Positions 23,356 through 37,060 of a DNA stretch of 64,000 nucleotides are shown piece by piece; within the stretch, counting starts at the first letter, position 1; each line of letters opens with the position of its first letter. Under the pieces are notes generated by a model, which saw only the letters and a list, made by a program, of their open reading frames with translations, did not search any database and was not told where the DNA came from. The DNA is from Tetmemena sp. SeJ-2015. Lineage: Eukaryota > Ciliophora > Spirotrichea > Sporadotrichida > Oxytrichidae. Where the stretch lies: positions 62,001 to 126,000 of the forward strand of contig JAJKFJ010022513.1 in the NCBI GenBank assembly GCA_027382625.1, written 5' to 3'. Made by a program: the position numbers and the translations under genes.

Positions 23356-25877
23356 ATGACTTCAGATCCTAACAACCTGATTAAATGGGAAGTAGAGCAC
23401 GAGAGTCTCTAAACAGAACCATCCTAAGGGTATCAGCACAGACACTTTAAAATTAACACAAAATGCCTTATTATATTTTGAATTAAGCCAGACAAACGAT
23501 TTAAACTGACTTCGGACCTATCATTTATAAGCAAGGATCACTCAAGTTAATATTATAAAATCAGTCATATTTGTTATTATTTCAAGTAGATGCCAACTTA
23601 GATATAAATGATTGGAGAGAGTTCCATGAATTGCTTTTACAATGATGGGCTTCTCGAAGCCTACAGCCAAAAGAAACTTTAGGCTTTTGTAAAAAAGAAA
23701 GTGCAAGCGATTGGATATATTTAATGTATTAAAAGAAGTTAACTTAAATATTGTTTTCTTGGATATTGGCTTGTCTTTGTATTTGAATACTTAATTTTTT
23801 AAGTCTTGGAAAGGGAAAATATTCGCATGAGTTATTTTCAGGGAAACGAATTGCTTTCATATACTTCAAGCGAAAATTCATATAAGATCTGCTGCTCCAG
23901 TTTATCGAAAAGCCTGTTGTTATATCGCTCTGTAAGCGAGGGATCTCTGGCCTTTTCCTCTTCTTCCTTAAAAACTCCTCGCAAATTAAAATTTACAACC
24001 TCAATAATCGCTGCTTTGAGAAAACCATTTTTAAAATAACATTTTATCTTTTAAATTGTTTTAATTTTGCTAAAGAAGGCAGCTTAGTATTAGTCAATAC
24101 AGAGAATTTATAGAGACTAAAATCAGAGGAGAAGAAGAGTAGGAATGTAGCACGCAAATGATGACATCTCAACTTAAGGAAAGGTTTTGTTCTACTTAAA
24201 AAGCCAGAGGTTGATGGATGTTTACGAATTAGACATCTACAATGATTACAATTTTACTTTAGTCAACTAATTTAATTATTTATAAGTTGAAATTATAATT
24301 ATTAATCGAGAAAATTGTTTTATGAAAAATGAAATGCGATTTATTTTCTGATTGCTAATTAGCGTTCTGAGTCTTTATAATCTCGAAAATGATCTAAAAT
24401 ATAAATCCAACTTCTATTTCTGGAGAAATTAACTTTATTATTCTGCTCATCTTAGATTTTTTATGTAATCATACTCAAATGATTGCACAAAATTTCAAAT
24501 TATATATCTATACTCTGAGTATGGGTGTCCCTATTAAAAATGGCACGGATTAGTTGAATTTAAAGTTATATTCTATATTGAAAGACAAAAATTAAGCTGC
24601 CACTTATCTATTCATTAATTAAAATAACAATGGTAATTATAAAAGCCAATATATGTATTTAATTATAATATTTAAAAACTCCTTGGAGCATAAAGAGTAT
24701 GAATTTCTTCACTTCTAAAATAAAAGCTTTTATTAAGATTCATGCATTAATTTATATTATAATCACTAGTAGTCTGAGGCTTTTTAGAATAGTATTTGCC
24801 ATCTCGGAATACGCTTACTTCCAAAACCAATGCATTATAGCTAATAGACTGGAGCACCGGCCAAAAGTGCTTGAAGAATATTCCAATAGCCAACTAATTC
24901 ATTCCAATCACTAATAAGTACCTCTCTAGTTAGCCACCTGTTTTCATCTTGCTCGATCAAGATTTCAATTTGAGGCTTTGCCGTTTTAAGGACAGAGAAA
25001 TTTTTCTATCTTTAAAATGCAAATTTTTATGAGAAAATGCTAATATACCCTCAGTAAAAGGTTTCTTCGACTTGGTGAATTTTAATTTCCGAAATACAAT
25101 CCACAATAAAACCTTATAAGAAGATTATGATCAGGAGGCTTTAAACTACTCTTTTTAAGATACGAACAGCTCTGACTCAGAGAGAACTGAAAATTAATAG
25201 ATTGAATGGAAGATCTTTCTTTAAATAATATTTTTATTATAATTTTAAGATAATTAATTTTTCTCACTGGGGTAGCGAAGTGGTGCAGATTTAAGTTAAC
25301 ACCTTTGAATAATAAGATTTCACATTATAACTGATTAAAAATTCATTATAGAAAATCATTTGAATAAATATAATTAATAGATGCATCTAAATTATTTGTT
25401 AAATTTTAGGAATTGGATCATTATATTTTGCTATAATTTTTCCTTAAAAATATTGATTTTTCATTTAACCATTTAAAATAGCTTTAATATATAAATTATT
25501 CTTTAGGTCATAAACTCCCCTAAATGCTCTTCTACTCATTTTATTTTTATCCTGATTAAAATATAATTTAAGACTAATTTTCAATTTAAAATTAAATGAA
25601 AAGTTTAATAGATTTAGATTTATATTTTATAGTTATCCATATATATTTGATAATATAGCAAAGTTTTCAAAGTAGAAGATCGTAAATGTTTTATATTCTT
25701 ATTATTTTATTTTATGAAAAGTAAAAGCCCCAAACTCCTTAAATAAATCTGTATCACCATAGCCATAACAGCAAAGTAATAATCCTAATGGTTATGAAGG
25801 ATCAAAATCAGTAGGCCAGAATTGCCAGACTTGTCATCCCTCACAAAACTCTCAGAAGATTAGTAGAAGCAGAATGA
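23356..25877 (+). CDS. family X member 3
   Basis: ATG at 23356 gives MTSDPNNLIKWEVEHESLQT; a later segment has QTIQTDFGPIIYKQGS (23490). Then CFYNDGLLEAYSQKKLQAF (about 23620), EKPVVISLCKRGISGLFLFF with IKIYNLNNRCFEKTI (23900-24035), KVLFYLKSQRLMDVYELDIY (24180-24270), CLKKIPIANQFIPITNKYLS and PPVFILLDQDFNLRLCRF (24860-25000), and last segment RIARLVIPHKTLRRLVEAE ending TGA 25875-25877. It is a tandem neighbour of member 2 and clearly a recent duplicate of it. Function unknown. Confidence 0.6.
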
Positions 25878-26398
25878 TCTTGAAGATTTAAAAAATTTAG
25901 ACAATAGAAAGATTTTGAAGATTTCGATCTATATAAATAACTTAATTCTCCTAAAATTCATAAATTAAACTTAGCAATTTATTTCATTTTAATTAATTTG
26001 AATGATAATGAAGCACAACCCAATTTTGATTTTATCTTTCACATATAAATATTTTCTTATGAAATATAACTTAAAATTTAGATACTTACTTTCTTACATG
26101 AAGATTAGATTAAAATAATCAACACTTATTTTAGAAATTAGCAATTATTTGTATTTTATACCATTATGCGAATTCAATTTTTTCCAAAATAAATTCATGG
26201 CTTATAAAATTATAAATAATCGGTGTTTCTAATCAATAGCCAAAATTTAAAAATTAATATCTTTTCTATGATTTTTCATCTCAGATGAACTTTCGAGAGT
26301 TTCTCTATCTCTTTTCATATGTTTCATTTTTTGTGAATAAAGTTTTGCACATAGCTTATAAAAATATTTAATTTAAGTTTTAATTTCCTTTTAGAAGC

Positions 26399-29300
26399 TC
26401 AAAGCTTAAATAAATGAAACATTTTGAATCTTTCTGCTGCCTTGATTCCTTATTAAATTAATTATTCAAGGAATGAAATTTTTGAATAGTGATTCCTTTA
26501 GTTAAATGTACTTTTGATAACGAGTATCTGCAGCTAAGTTTAATTGTTTCTCCAAACCAGTTGTACCCAGATCATTAAGCATGAACGTAGTTTTAACTTA
26601 GCTTGTTCTTCTAACTCTTTTAAGATTTCTTCTTGAAGTTTTTAACCAACAGCGTCTGGTGAATGTGCTTCTAGGTTGCTCATAAAGTTGTCTTTTTAAA
26701 ATGCTTTTCCATATTCATCGTCACTTTCTTAGAACTCGTTATTTGTTCTCTCTGCCTTTAACTTTGATATCTTAAATTTCAAAAGATTATAAGAAATAAT
26801 TTTATCTTCATTTAGAATGTTCGAATGTCATTTACTTGCTTTTCCTTGGTAAATCCTAATCTTTTATGTCTATTTTAATAATCATGATTTATCAGTGATG
26901 TAAATTAAATTATTTCTTGTGAGTCATTGAATGCTCCTTCCTCTCCATTCATATCTAAATAACTTCAAAATAAAATAATGCTTTCTCTTTATAATCGTAG
27001 TTGATTTGTGAATTGTTGATGTTATCGAGGAGTCCTGCCTAGGTGAAACTTATCTAATGCTGATCTTATTTGTCTTCATCTCTAAAAGTCAAGCCTATGT
27101 TAGTCTAGCTTAGACTTTTCTAATTTTATAGAGACTTTAGCTTCTTCTCCTGCTCTTTCAGCAATTTCTAAACATTGCTCTGGTATATCATTTTCCTTCT
27201 TTTTAACATGATTTATAATTATAAAAATTGAAAATGTAAATTTAAAATAAAGGTGTATGATCTTTTTAAACAGTTTTGAAAGCATCCGATAGATTATCAT
27301 TGAGTTTATTTTCAGAAACATAAAGAAGTTAACTAGAGTATTTCCCTAGAATTACTCCAATTATTGCAAACCCCAAATCAAATTGAGTGTCAGTACTAGA
27401 TGAAGAAGCAACATTTGTAGTTAAAGAGCAAAACTATTAAATATAGATATATTAAAAACACTAGCAGCAAGTTAATTCATTCAAAAGCTCAGTTATATTG
27501 TCAGAGGGATCCTCAAATGTCATTTTGTATTTTAATTAAATGGCCTGTATTTGGCAATGAAGAACATGCAAGAGTAGCTGATCCAAATCTGAGTCATGAT
27601 CTGAAAAGCAGGATAGTCCCCGCAAAACACAATCACCCACGCATACTACAACCTCCTCAAAATGAATATAACGTTCCACACATACTGAGCAAAACTCTTG
27701 GTCAAAGTTCCAGAGTAGAATGATAAATTTTATTCTTATAATGAGCCATATCTACCTCTGAAAATCCTGATTTTGAAGCAGTTCTTAGTTTTTGAAAAGA
27801 AAGATGGCAATTAGAATGGGAGCTGTTGAATATAAAATGAAAATCAGCATAGAAATTGCCACTGATATTGTACTATCTGATTCGTTGTTTAAGAACTAAA
27901 AGATAACTTAAAACTTATTTTAAGATATGAGCTCATGTATTTCTTACGACTTAATTGAAATAACAGCCGTCAGATAAGTTTTGAGATAGCTCTTGGTAAA
28001 GTAAGTAATGATCGAACTGAACATTATTTTCTGTTTCAAAGATTCATAAACTTTCCTTTTAATTTTTTTAAAGAAATATAAATTTTTTTAAAAAATCCTG
28101 ATTCTATACTGGTAGATTTGAAAATTAGATGTATTTAGTAGAATTAACTTACTTAGGATAAAATAAAAAATTAATTTGAGTATATAAAACAATAACGGGA
28201 AAGTATTATAAAAATAAAGAAATTAAATCAGAGTAAATTTTTAAAATTATATTTATTATTTTTATTTTTTAAATAAATAAATAACCAAAAAATTTTTAAA
28301 ATTTTTAAATTTGCTAAAAATAAAAAAATTTTAAAATTTTTAAAATTTTCCCCCCTGGATATTTAAATTTAATTAAGGATACCTACGAATGGAAAATTTT
28401 AGCCCCAAAAGTATCCCTATTCCAAATACAAAAGCAATAACACCCAAAATGATATAGCCCATATTTTGCATTATAGCTCCAGTATCATAAAATAAAATTA
28501 TTTCATAGCGTAGAATTGTTAAGACTTAGGATGTAAATTAAAATTTTAAAAGATATCCATTTGAGAGAAGCTGACGTTAGAGTCTTGCGAAAAGTTGTTG
28601 ATGGAATTGAATATCATTTTTATTAGCCACTTGGGCACGATGCTCATGTTTGATATGTCAATTATTGTTTCCAGACAAGCGATCAAGTTAAAATTATACA
28701 ATAATTTATGTTAGATGGGAGAGCAATATTTAGCATGGGGATGTGACACAAAATTTAGAGAGTGTTTACTAAATTCCAAATCTGTTTCATAGACAGTCCA
28801 AGGAATAGAGATAACATAATATTTGCTATAATTCCTGACATTAGAGACGAATCTAGTAGACCGAAAGTTGAACTTATGACACTCTTAAAATAAAACTTAA
28901 TGAATTATGGAATCATTTATATATTTTTGGGATCAATAGGAATGATTTAGTAAGGAAATTTAATTGTTACTAATGCAGTGTTAGTGATTTCTGAAATCCT
29001 AGGTTTACAGTATCTCTGATCGCTATTGGGGCATTTTATTTTGGCTGAGTTAGCAGTATAAACGAATATGAAGAACTTATAAGAGTTTCCCGTGTCTTCA
29101 AACTGAGAATCCCTCAGTATTATCTTCATTTAGTAAATACCTACATCCTTTTCTTAAGGGTAGAGAGTGAACAATATGATAAAAAGATAAATTTGTGTGT
29201 GAATGTGTTGTATGCATATATCCCAAACTTTTTAATAGCCCCTACGTTTATATCAAGAATGTAAGACTGACTTTGAAGAGTGTTAAAACAATCCTAGAGA

Positions 29301-32300
29301 GGGTATCTTCCAAAGTCACCTGCGATTATTTTAACATCATCCTAAAAAATAAAGCATATTTATCCATAGAACACTTTTCTATTGTCTTAAATTTACAAAT
29401 ACAATAATTTATTCAGGGACTTCTTTTTTATAAAAAAAAAATACATAGAGAAAATACCAAAATTATTTAAAATTTTTGGGGGAAATCACAAAAAGATTTT
29501 AAAATTAAGAAAAACAATTTTATAGATAATTGATAAGCTTACCTATTTTATCGCTCTGGCCCCCAACTTTTTTAATAGCTCCCCCTTGGGAAAAAAGGGA
29601 AATTTAATTTACTTAAAAAATTCTTGCCTTGTTTCTTTTCGTTGAGAAGAAAAACCCTTTTTTGTTTTTGGGAAACAGTTTTAAAAGGGGCCCCCCCAAA
29701 TTTCACTAAACCCTTTTTTAAATTTATAATTTTTTTTTTATAAAAAAAAAATTTTTCTTTTTAAAAGGTATTTTTCGTATAAGTTTCCCTTTTTTCCCTT
29801 ATCTTTTAAAAATATCTTATAGCTCAAGATAGAAGTTAAATTTGGGGAAAGGGTAAAAATTTAACTTAATACAATTTAAAAAATATTTCCCCCCTGACTG
29901 GTTTTTATGAGGGGGGAGTAGTAGTAGTCCCAGCACTAGTCCCAAAAAGACGAGTCACCCAAATTTCCCTTACTTAATTAAACTAATCAATCAAACACCT
30001 GATCACATTTAAAATTAATCGCCACCCCTTTCCAACCCTTTTAAATTTTTAAATTTCGACCATTTTTTAATTTAAAGGGTGGTTTGGCCACCCCCAAAAA
30101 TTTAATTCAAAAAAACATTTTAAAAAAAAGATGGGTTGACTTTCACTTCCCCCCAGATTTCCCCTCTATTTTTTCCTTTTTAAAATTATTTTTGGCGCTG
30201 ATTAATTTTTCTATTTTCTACAACCTTTACCAAATTTTAACCGAAAAATGGCAAACCTTTTTAAGCCACTAAGAAACAAATTTAATTTAAAAAACGTTAA
30301 AATCTTTTAATTCTTATTCATTCAAATTTTAAAAAAATAATTGTATTGGGAGGGAAATTTTTTTTAAAAACCCTTTAAGGTGGTCTGGCTGTGACAACAG
30401 CAAACATTTTTAAAATGTAGGCACAACAGTTTCCGTTTTTAGCTTTTTCAATTTTTAAAAACTTGTCCCCTTCCAGCTTTGGATTTTCGGGAAATTGTAA
30501 TCCTTAAAAAGAGTGTTTATCATTGCAAAGATTTCATTATCAACCAAAATCTGTTGGGGGCTTTAGGGGAGAAAATTAAAATATTTTTTTTAAATTCTCA
30601 TCGTTTGGGATTTGCAAAGTGGTGATATATTACTTAGATCGAAGTACTTTGAAAGTTAAGTCTCTTCAAAATAAAATATCTCGATGGCTTTGCTAGCTAT
30701 AGTATACTCATAGTTAAGTTGCTGTATTTTAGTTGGGACAGACGAAATTATTTAAAGTAATTTAATAGATATTAAATTCATATTTTAACTATGCACTAGG
30801 TAAAGAGAGTAACCAAATGTAAAAATACATTTTATAATAAACTTATGACACTCATGAGTGCTAAATAAGTGTTTAATCATTATAGATAATAGATTTACTT
30901 GAGTTAACGGTTTCTTAACTAGACTGTAATAAGTGCTGGCTTTGAAATTGATTATTATATTTATTCCCTAAATTTTACTTTACTTTACTTTACTTTACTT
31001 TACTTGAGTTAACTAGTTGAGGAGGTATTTGTGAAGAAGTTTGAAAACCCTCAGTAACTTGGTAACTATCATCTTCGTTACTGAAGTAACTTGCATTCAA
31101 GAACTTGACTTGCAAGTAGTCTTTCCCCTATAGAAAAGTTATAGTTTATAATATTCTTACCAATATGGATTATGAAATATACTGAGGATTAGAGAACAAT
31201 ATCTACAGCTACATTTCAGTAGAAGAGAAAGAAGTCACTTGGTAGGACAGAATAGAGGTGTTCATTTTCTCTGCTTGGTCAAACGTTACATAATAAATTA
31301 CAATATTTCATTGAAATATTAAATTACATAAAGAGACTTTGATACATTTGTGTAGTTTTTGGGATCATAAATGCATATAAATTGAAATGCTTTGAATAAT
31401 TTAAAGAGAGTAACCGATTGATAGCGATAGGTCTAAGTCACTGAATCGTTATTCTTATTAAAAATAAAAAAGGTTTCATTTGAAATTTAATCAAGGATAA
31501 CAGCTTAAAAGTAAAATGATGAGCTCGAGCTCAAATTAAATGAACTTCAAAGAAAATTATTTACTTAATTAAATTGACTGGAGAGGTCAAAGCAGTGAGA
31601 ATGAAATAGCTGTCATTCAGCATATACTCTCCAGTGAAGTTAAAATTAGCGTAGGTGACATTATACTTTAGATTGATTTAGCAAGTTGCATCTATATATT
31701 CTGAAACATTGAGCTTTTAAAATGGGTAGTCTTTTGATAGAAGGCCGAGAGAAGTGTCGAAGTATATGTCAGGGTAATCAAAGGATTAAACGTTCAATAA
31801 AATTTTAAAGAAAAGAAAGATTTGATATCACGCACTTTGTTTATAACTTGCTAAGATTTTCATATGGATTTGATAGAGTTTTGGAAAACTATTTTATTAA
31901 ATCATAATGATTACTGTGCAATTTATACAAATATTCCATTTGCATTAAGCTTGAAGTGTTTGTTTTTTTAAACAAAAAATAAAATCATGCATTAATTTAG
32001 TATATAACTCTTTTAAAATGAAAGATGCTTTTATTTTAAGAAGTGTTGGAGAAAGTGCCCGTTAGAGATACAATATTAGTATAAATTTTTAACTCGCTCT
32101 TGAAATTCCCCATTGTCGAACTTTGCTTTAAATAATGAAATTAAATAAGTGTGCTCAATTTTGAAAGAGGTGCAGCCTTGATCTGAGACATCTGAGCTCT
32201 CCACGAAACTATAACTATCTTTCAAATTGCCAGAATGTACACAGTTTTAAAAAAAACTTTCTTAAAAACTCCAAAAAATTCTTCTTCTATTAAAATAAAA

Positions 32301-34399
32301 ATCTATTATATTTTAGTTGATGTAGCCATTGCTCTCTCCAAACATTCTATAAGATTATCCATTTAGAGTGAATTTGGCAAAATAATCTTTAATTAATTTA
32401 GGCATCTAAGCTGATGAAGGGGGTGCCAATTTTTAAATTCTTCGGAGGATAGTAATTTTAATTCTTGGATTAAATTGATTAAATGTTGCTGATTTTTCTG
32501 CTATAAGCGTCGATTGTTTTATAGTAGAGATCGCCGTCAGAATCGTAATAAAATCCACTGTCCGCATAATAATTATTCAAAAGTTACAAGCTAAAGAGAG
32601 TCACACCATCCTTCTCTGCAACTAAGAATAAAAAAAGTAGGATGCATAATTTGTATTAAAGAAGTAAACTATCTCCAGTACAGTTGAGTTGATTGGATTA
32701 TAAGTCTTTATATCATTGCATTAGATAATATAGAGTTATAAAAAACATTTTAGATTAATTAGCCAGAGGCGAAAGAGCTCCCTTAGTAGACATAGTCTAC
32801 TAGATAATTCAAGCCATTATCAACATTTAGATTTATATATAATCTCATTTTCTTATCAAACACGACCAGATTTGGAACCTTGTTGGTGAAAAAATAAAAA
32901 GAATTGTGCTCTCAAAGAAACAGATGTAGTGCAAATTCAATTTAGAACTGTATGTAAACTAGGTTTATACAGTTTAAAATAAAATAATAATATTCAACTA
33001 GATGATACAAAATTCTTTTAAGGAAATAAAAGTGTAATTTGATAGGAGCAGCCTTGTAAGAAGAGATAGTGCCAAGACTATCAAGATGGATGATGATTCC
33101 CTTATTGGAGCTTGTGTAGTTATAGTCGTGTTTATTTAAGGAAATCAATTTTAGCTTGTTGATAATTTAGTCAACTCCAGCCTAGTAAACTCTTTCACTC
33201 ACTTTCTTCATGTAGAGGTCTCCCTCGCTGTAGAATTCAAAAATTAATTTTAAAAAGACTTTAAAAATATATTGCTAGAATCAAACCTCAGAAACCCTTA
33301 AAATATGATAAGTATAAGGAGTTAAGTAATGTAAAACTAGCTTATTTTTATTAACATAATCTCGAGTAACCGAACAAAATATAGGCGTAATGCACCAATA
33401 CAAAAAAAATGATTTTCTACAAAAGAAATTTAACACAATGAGATAAATGAGAATAAGATATAATCAGTTTATCATTTTTTAAGGAGTAATGAGAATTTTA
33501 ATTATATCTTGTTAAAAATTATAAACTAAAACTTCACTTTCACTTTTGCTTTATCTTCTTTGTTAATTTTTATTGCAGCATTTGATAAGAAATCGTCCTA
33601 TTGTAAAAATGAAATTTAATTACTTTCTAATAAATAATACTCATTATTTTATAGTTGATGCTACCTTAAACAGTTGATTCATAATACCCTAGTAAATAAA
33701 AATTTGACTTTGTATGAAAATTAAAAGGAGAGAGGAAGATGATTTGCACTCGATAGGAATAAAAATCTTATATCTACTAGCAATTATGTTATTTTTAATA
33801 TAAAGTTATGAATTTACTATGAATAGATTTATCTAATCCTGAAAGCCAAAATTAGCCTAAAGATAGAAATTTGCCATAATTGAAGTTTGAGTACAGAAAT
33901 TTTATTGTTGAATTATTTTTATTTTCAATTTTAAATTTATTAAAGGCAACCGTAATATTCTCTTACTTATAAATTATTGGGCTTAAATGGGAAGGTGAAG
34001 CCAGCGGTGTAATACTTTTCATATTTAAATTCATACTTAAAACTCGTCGCACTCACAGCAATTAAATTATTTAATAAAATAAATATCATTTTAGGAGACA
34101 ATGTTTTTCCTTTAAAATTATATTACTTTAAAAAACACTCAATCGATCTTGAAAATTATTTAGAAGCATTTTATAAATAACAACCTGAAATAATTAAATT
34201 CTTTAATTTAAAGGATAAATATTTGCAGCATAAACAGTAAGTGCCATTGCATTATACAATTTGAAGAGAAATTAAATTCGTTTAAATTATTGAGGGCGTC
34301 TCTTTGAATGACATAGACCAGGTCATCATCTGAGTTATAGAGCACAGACATTGTATTAAACTGGTTAGTCGCTGAGTATATTACTTGATTGAGAGTCAT
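26399..34399 (-). CDS. large polytopic surface-type membrane protein, copy B
   Basis: Reads right to left from MTLNQVIYSATNQFNTMSVL (ATG 34399). Repeated strands follow that carry an aromatic-S-x-GDLY theme: FYSEGDLYMKK (33.2 kb), FYYDSDGDLYYKTID (32.5 kb). Further pieces are YPDIYFDTSLGLLSKDYPF and ATCQINLKYNVTYANFNFTG (31.6-31.8 kb). From 31.3 kb down it is a near-duplicate of copy A: the same intron-split exon, Ig-like strands, membrane helices and acidic tail (ESDDEYGKAF, LEAHSPDAVGQKLQEEILKE), ending near TGA 26399. Stretches 28.04-28.40 and 29.41-30.62 kb are degraded or poor consensus. A 105-bp insertion lies at 30.9-31.0 kb. The repeated GDLY units suggest a beta-propeller-like ectodomain (inference only). 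Confidence 0.6.
30894..31013 (+). mobile_element. 105-bp insertion with 15-bp direct repeat and (TTTAC)n
   Basis: TTTACTTGAGTTAAC occurs at 30894-30908 and 30999-31013. Copy A (10840-10860) has the uninterrupted site with a single ACTTGAATTGACTAG. The insert ends in a (TTTAC)n array. A homologous element lies inverted at about 40783-40862. It behaves like a recent IES-type insertion that duplicated its target. Confidence 0.8.
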
Positions 34400-34539
34400 A
34401 GTCGATATTTTAACATTCGCTATACTGAAGAATTTAATACGTGATAGAAGATGATCAAAACTTAAATGAAGATAGATAAGTGCCGAAGTAAGTGATTTAT
34501 AATAAGTGATAGCTTAAATATATTAAATTTTAATTATTA

Positions 34540-34602
34540 ATGGGAGAAGGAGGCGGTATGTAGATTTTCGTCAAGATCCTCACTGGCAAGACCTAGTTTT
34601 GA
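34540..34602 (+). pseudogene. ubiquitin N-terminus fragment
   Basis: Reads MGEGGG then MQIFVKILTGKTQF and TGA, with TAG as Gln at the second ubiquitin position. MQIFVK-LTGKT is the exact start of ubiquitin, and the Gly-Gly before Met resembles a polyubiquitin junction. The rest of ubiquitin does not follow on this strand; it lies inverted at 34738-34872. Confidence 0.85.
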
Positions 34603-34926
34603 TCATTTTGATTCCATTTTAGTTTCGAATTCTCTATTCTTTTTAGTTGTGGCTGTTCTTTCTTGATGTTATTGAGGTTGAAGGTTTTGCTTGTCTTGAT
34701 GATCTGAATTGAGTAATGAGTTGTCAAAAGTGTTCAAAATATTGTCTAAACTGTATTCTTCAAGTTGCATGCCAGCGAAGATAAGTCTTTGCTTGTCAAA
34801 AGAGTAGCCTTCAGTGTTTAAACTAGTGGCCTTGACGTTCTCAATGGTGTCGGAGTGCTCTCTTGTAAGAGTGGGTTGAGTTGCTGCTATTACTATTGCT
34901 ATTGTTAGAGCTGTTGAGTTCCACAT
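34603..34926 (-). CDS. diverged ubiquitin-like ORF, 107 aa
   Basis: ATG at 34926, TGA at 34603-34605, open only if the TAA at 34669 is Gln. Residues 19-63 align with the ubiquitin body: [10 protein letters not shown], then [19 protein letters not shown] (ubiquitin has [22 protein letters not shown]). The N-terminal MQIFVKTLTGKT is replaced by [20 protein letters not shown]. The C-terminal LRLRGG is absent, so conjugation in the usual way is unlikely. It faces the ubiquitin head on + in a convergent arrangement, as would a scrambled germline gene or its relic. Near the head's end GKT and here TLTRE could join through a very short pointer. Confidence 0.75.
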
Positions 34927-34929
34927 TTA

Positions 34930-36300
34930 AATTAAGAGATATGTTAAATTAAAACGTTAATATATTAAAGGATAGACTACAAGCACTCAGACATCTTATA
35001 TTTCTAGGAATTATGATCATCTATTTTCTTTTAGATTCTCTAGTATAATGCAACTTTATAAATTAGAAATATCTATACTCATCTAAAATATAATTAAACT
35101 TTGCTGTCTGCACTGGAACTCCACTCATATATGCTTAAGACTTAAGAACTTGACCCTGCCAATACCATCTTTCTATTTCAAATATGAATTTTATTTATTT
35201 ATATTATCTTTCTTGGTCTGAATCTCTAGATTGCTCAAATTAATTTGTAAATTTCATTTCATACACATCTATTTTCTTTATTTAGGCTATAATTTTTATT
35301 GCCAAGGAGGGCTAGGCGACTTTCATTTATTTCTATAGTACAACACTTCCTTTGCTAATTATTAGAAAAATAGGAAAATAAGTTTCTTATTATTTTTGCT
35401 GTTAAGCTTATTCAGAAATACATAGCTATTTTATAATTGTGTAAATTAATTGTACATAGTCAAACTTGTAATCTAAGCCAGAAGAGTCAATTTTATTAGT
35501 TTACCCTAATACATATTAATCAGTAAATATAAACATCAGATATATTTTAATCAGAGCCTGAAAATGCCAAGCTGAAGATGGATAAAATTTAAAATTATTG
35601 TTTAAAATATATATTTTTTTTATAATGGTGGTATTAGTGTTTTAAGAGCCAATTATTTTGGGATATTCAGCTGCACAACTCACACACTATAATTGTAGTT
35701 GCAAAATTAGTGTTATCAGTAGCACCACCATACTTTTTCAAGGAAGAATTATCTCTGGCTAAAGGATTCTAATCCCAGACTCTTAGCGAAGAACCTTTTT
35801 ACTTTAATATTAAATTTATTGTAGAATTTATTTGCTTGAGTGTAATTTGTTCATTGTTCTGAAGCAATTCTTATTGTTAAGCTTATTTTCTGTACAAATT
35901 TAATTAAATAATAAATTTATGGATAATGTACCTAGTTGTTGCATTGGGTGATTCGTTCACTATTTATTAGATTGGTGGAGGTGGCCACAATTTTAAATTA
36001 AATACTTATAAACTACTTAAGATAGATAATTAACTCATAATTAATAATCTCAGAATGCAAGATTAAGACTTTCTATAAGAATTAAGGCAAGAATTTATAG
36101 TTTACAATAAGTTATGGATTTGAATTTTATTTATCAATGTATCTAAATGAGTTAATGTTCCATTAAAGAAAATTTGTTGTCTTTGATAAAAGGAGCATAT
36201 ATTAAGAAATTTTCAATCAATGATTATAATAAAAACTTTCATTTAGGTAGATTTTATGATTAATATGGGAATTAAGAACTTCTTAGTGCATAAATTAAAC
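34930..36300. other. AT-rich spacer with one possible - strand exon
   Basis: Mostly non-coding. On the - strand at about 35640-35790 there is an open stretch VWDQNPLARDNSSLKKYGGA followed by TDNTNFATTIIVCELC that looks protein-like but is unrecognised. Confidence 0.35.
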
Positions 36301-37060
36301 TATTAAGAAGTTATCTATACCACCAACTGGGTGCAGTTTCCGGCCATTTCAACCTTTTTGGAAAAGGCAATGAGGCACTCCTTACTGTTCGATATATCAA
36401 CATAAATTATGAGGAAAAAGAATGGAATAGAAAATATGAATCACCTTTGATTACAATTGAATATAGTCTATCCCATCAGTTTAAGGTGATACTTTTATAG
36501 AAGTAGTATTGATTAAGAAAACTGCCACTTTTTGACTAGTGGAGACTTTGCTTTTCAATTATGAATATCAAGAATATTTATTTATAAATCTAGGAACTTT
36601 AGAGATCAGCCCTATCTCAATATTTATTTATTCTAATGCTTAATATTATACAAATTAATTAAAAGACGTTTGATATTTAAATTCAATGTTTTACTATATC
36701 AAAGACTTACATTCATTGATTTGTCATCAAGGCAAAATGGAAGAGTCCTGCTAGCTTAAAAAATCCATTGAATTTCTTGGAACCATCAAGGTACAAGAAA
36801 TAAAGTAAATATTGTTTTAACCCTAAATATAATTCATTTTGCATCTTCAAAGTTGGTAAGAACAATGGACTAATATTTTACACGTTCTATTATGACAATT
36901 TTATAAGCAAAGATTTCTTGGATTGTGATCTAAATAAAAAGAGAAGGAATGTTGACATGCCTCATTTTAAAGCAATAAGGATCGTGCTTACTTGAAGCAA
37001 AGAATGGAGAGCAAATCTCCTTAGTTATTCCCAAATTAATTTGGATGGGAATATGAAGTC
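36300..37060 (+). CDS. unrecognised short segments
   Basis: Open pieces: GHFNLFGKGNEALLTVRYIN (about 36330-36450), GKMEESCQLKKSIEFLGTIK (about 36730-36800) and FKVGKNNGLIFYTFYYDNFI (36840-36990). Spacing and composition are like the segments of family X, but none of the family motifs is clear, so membership is only a suspicion. Confidence 0.3.
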
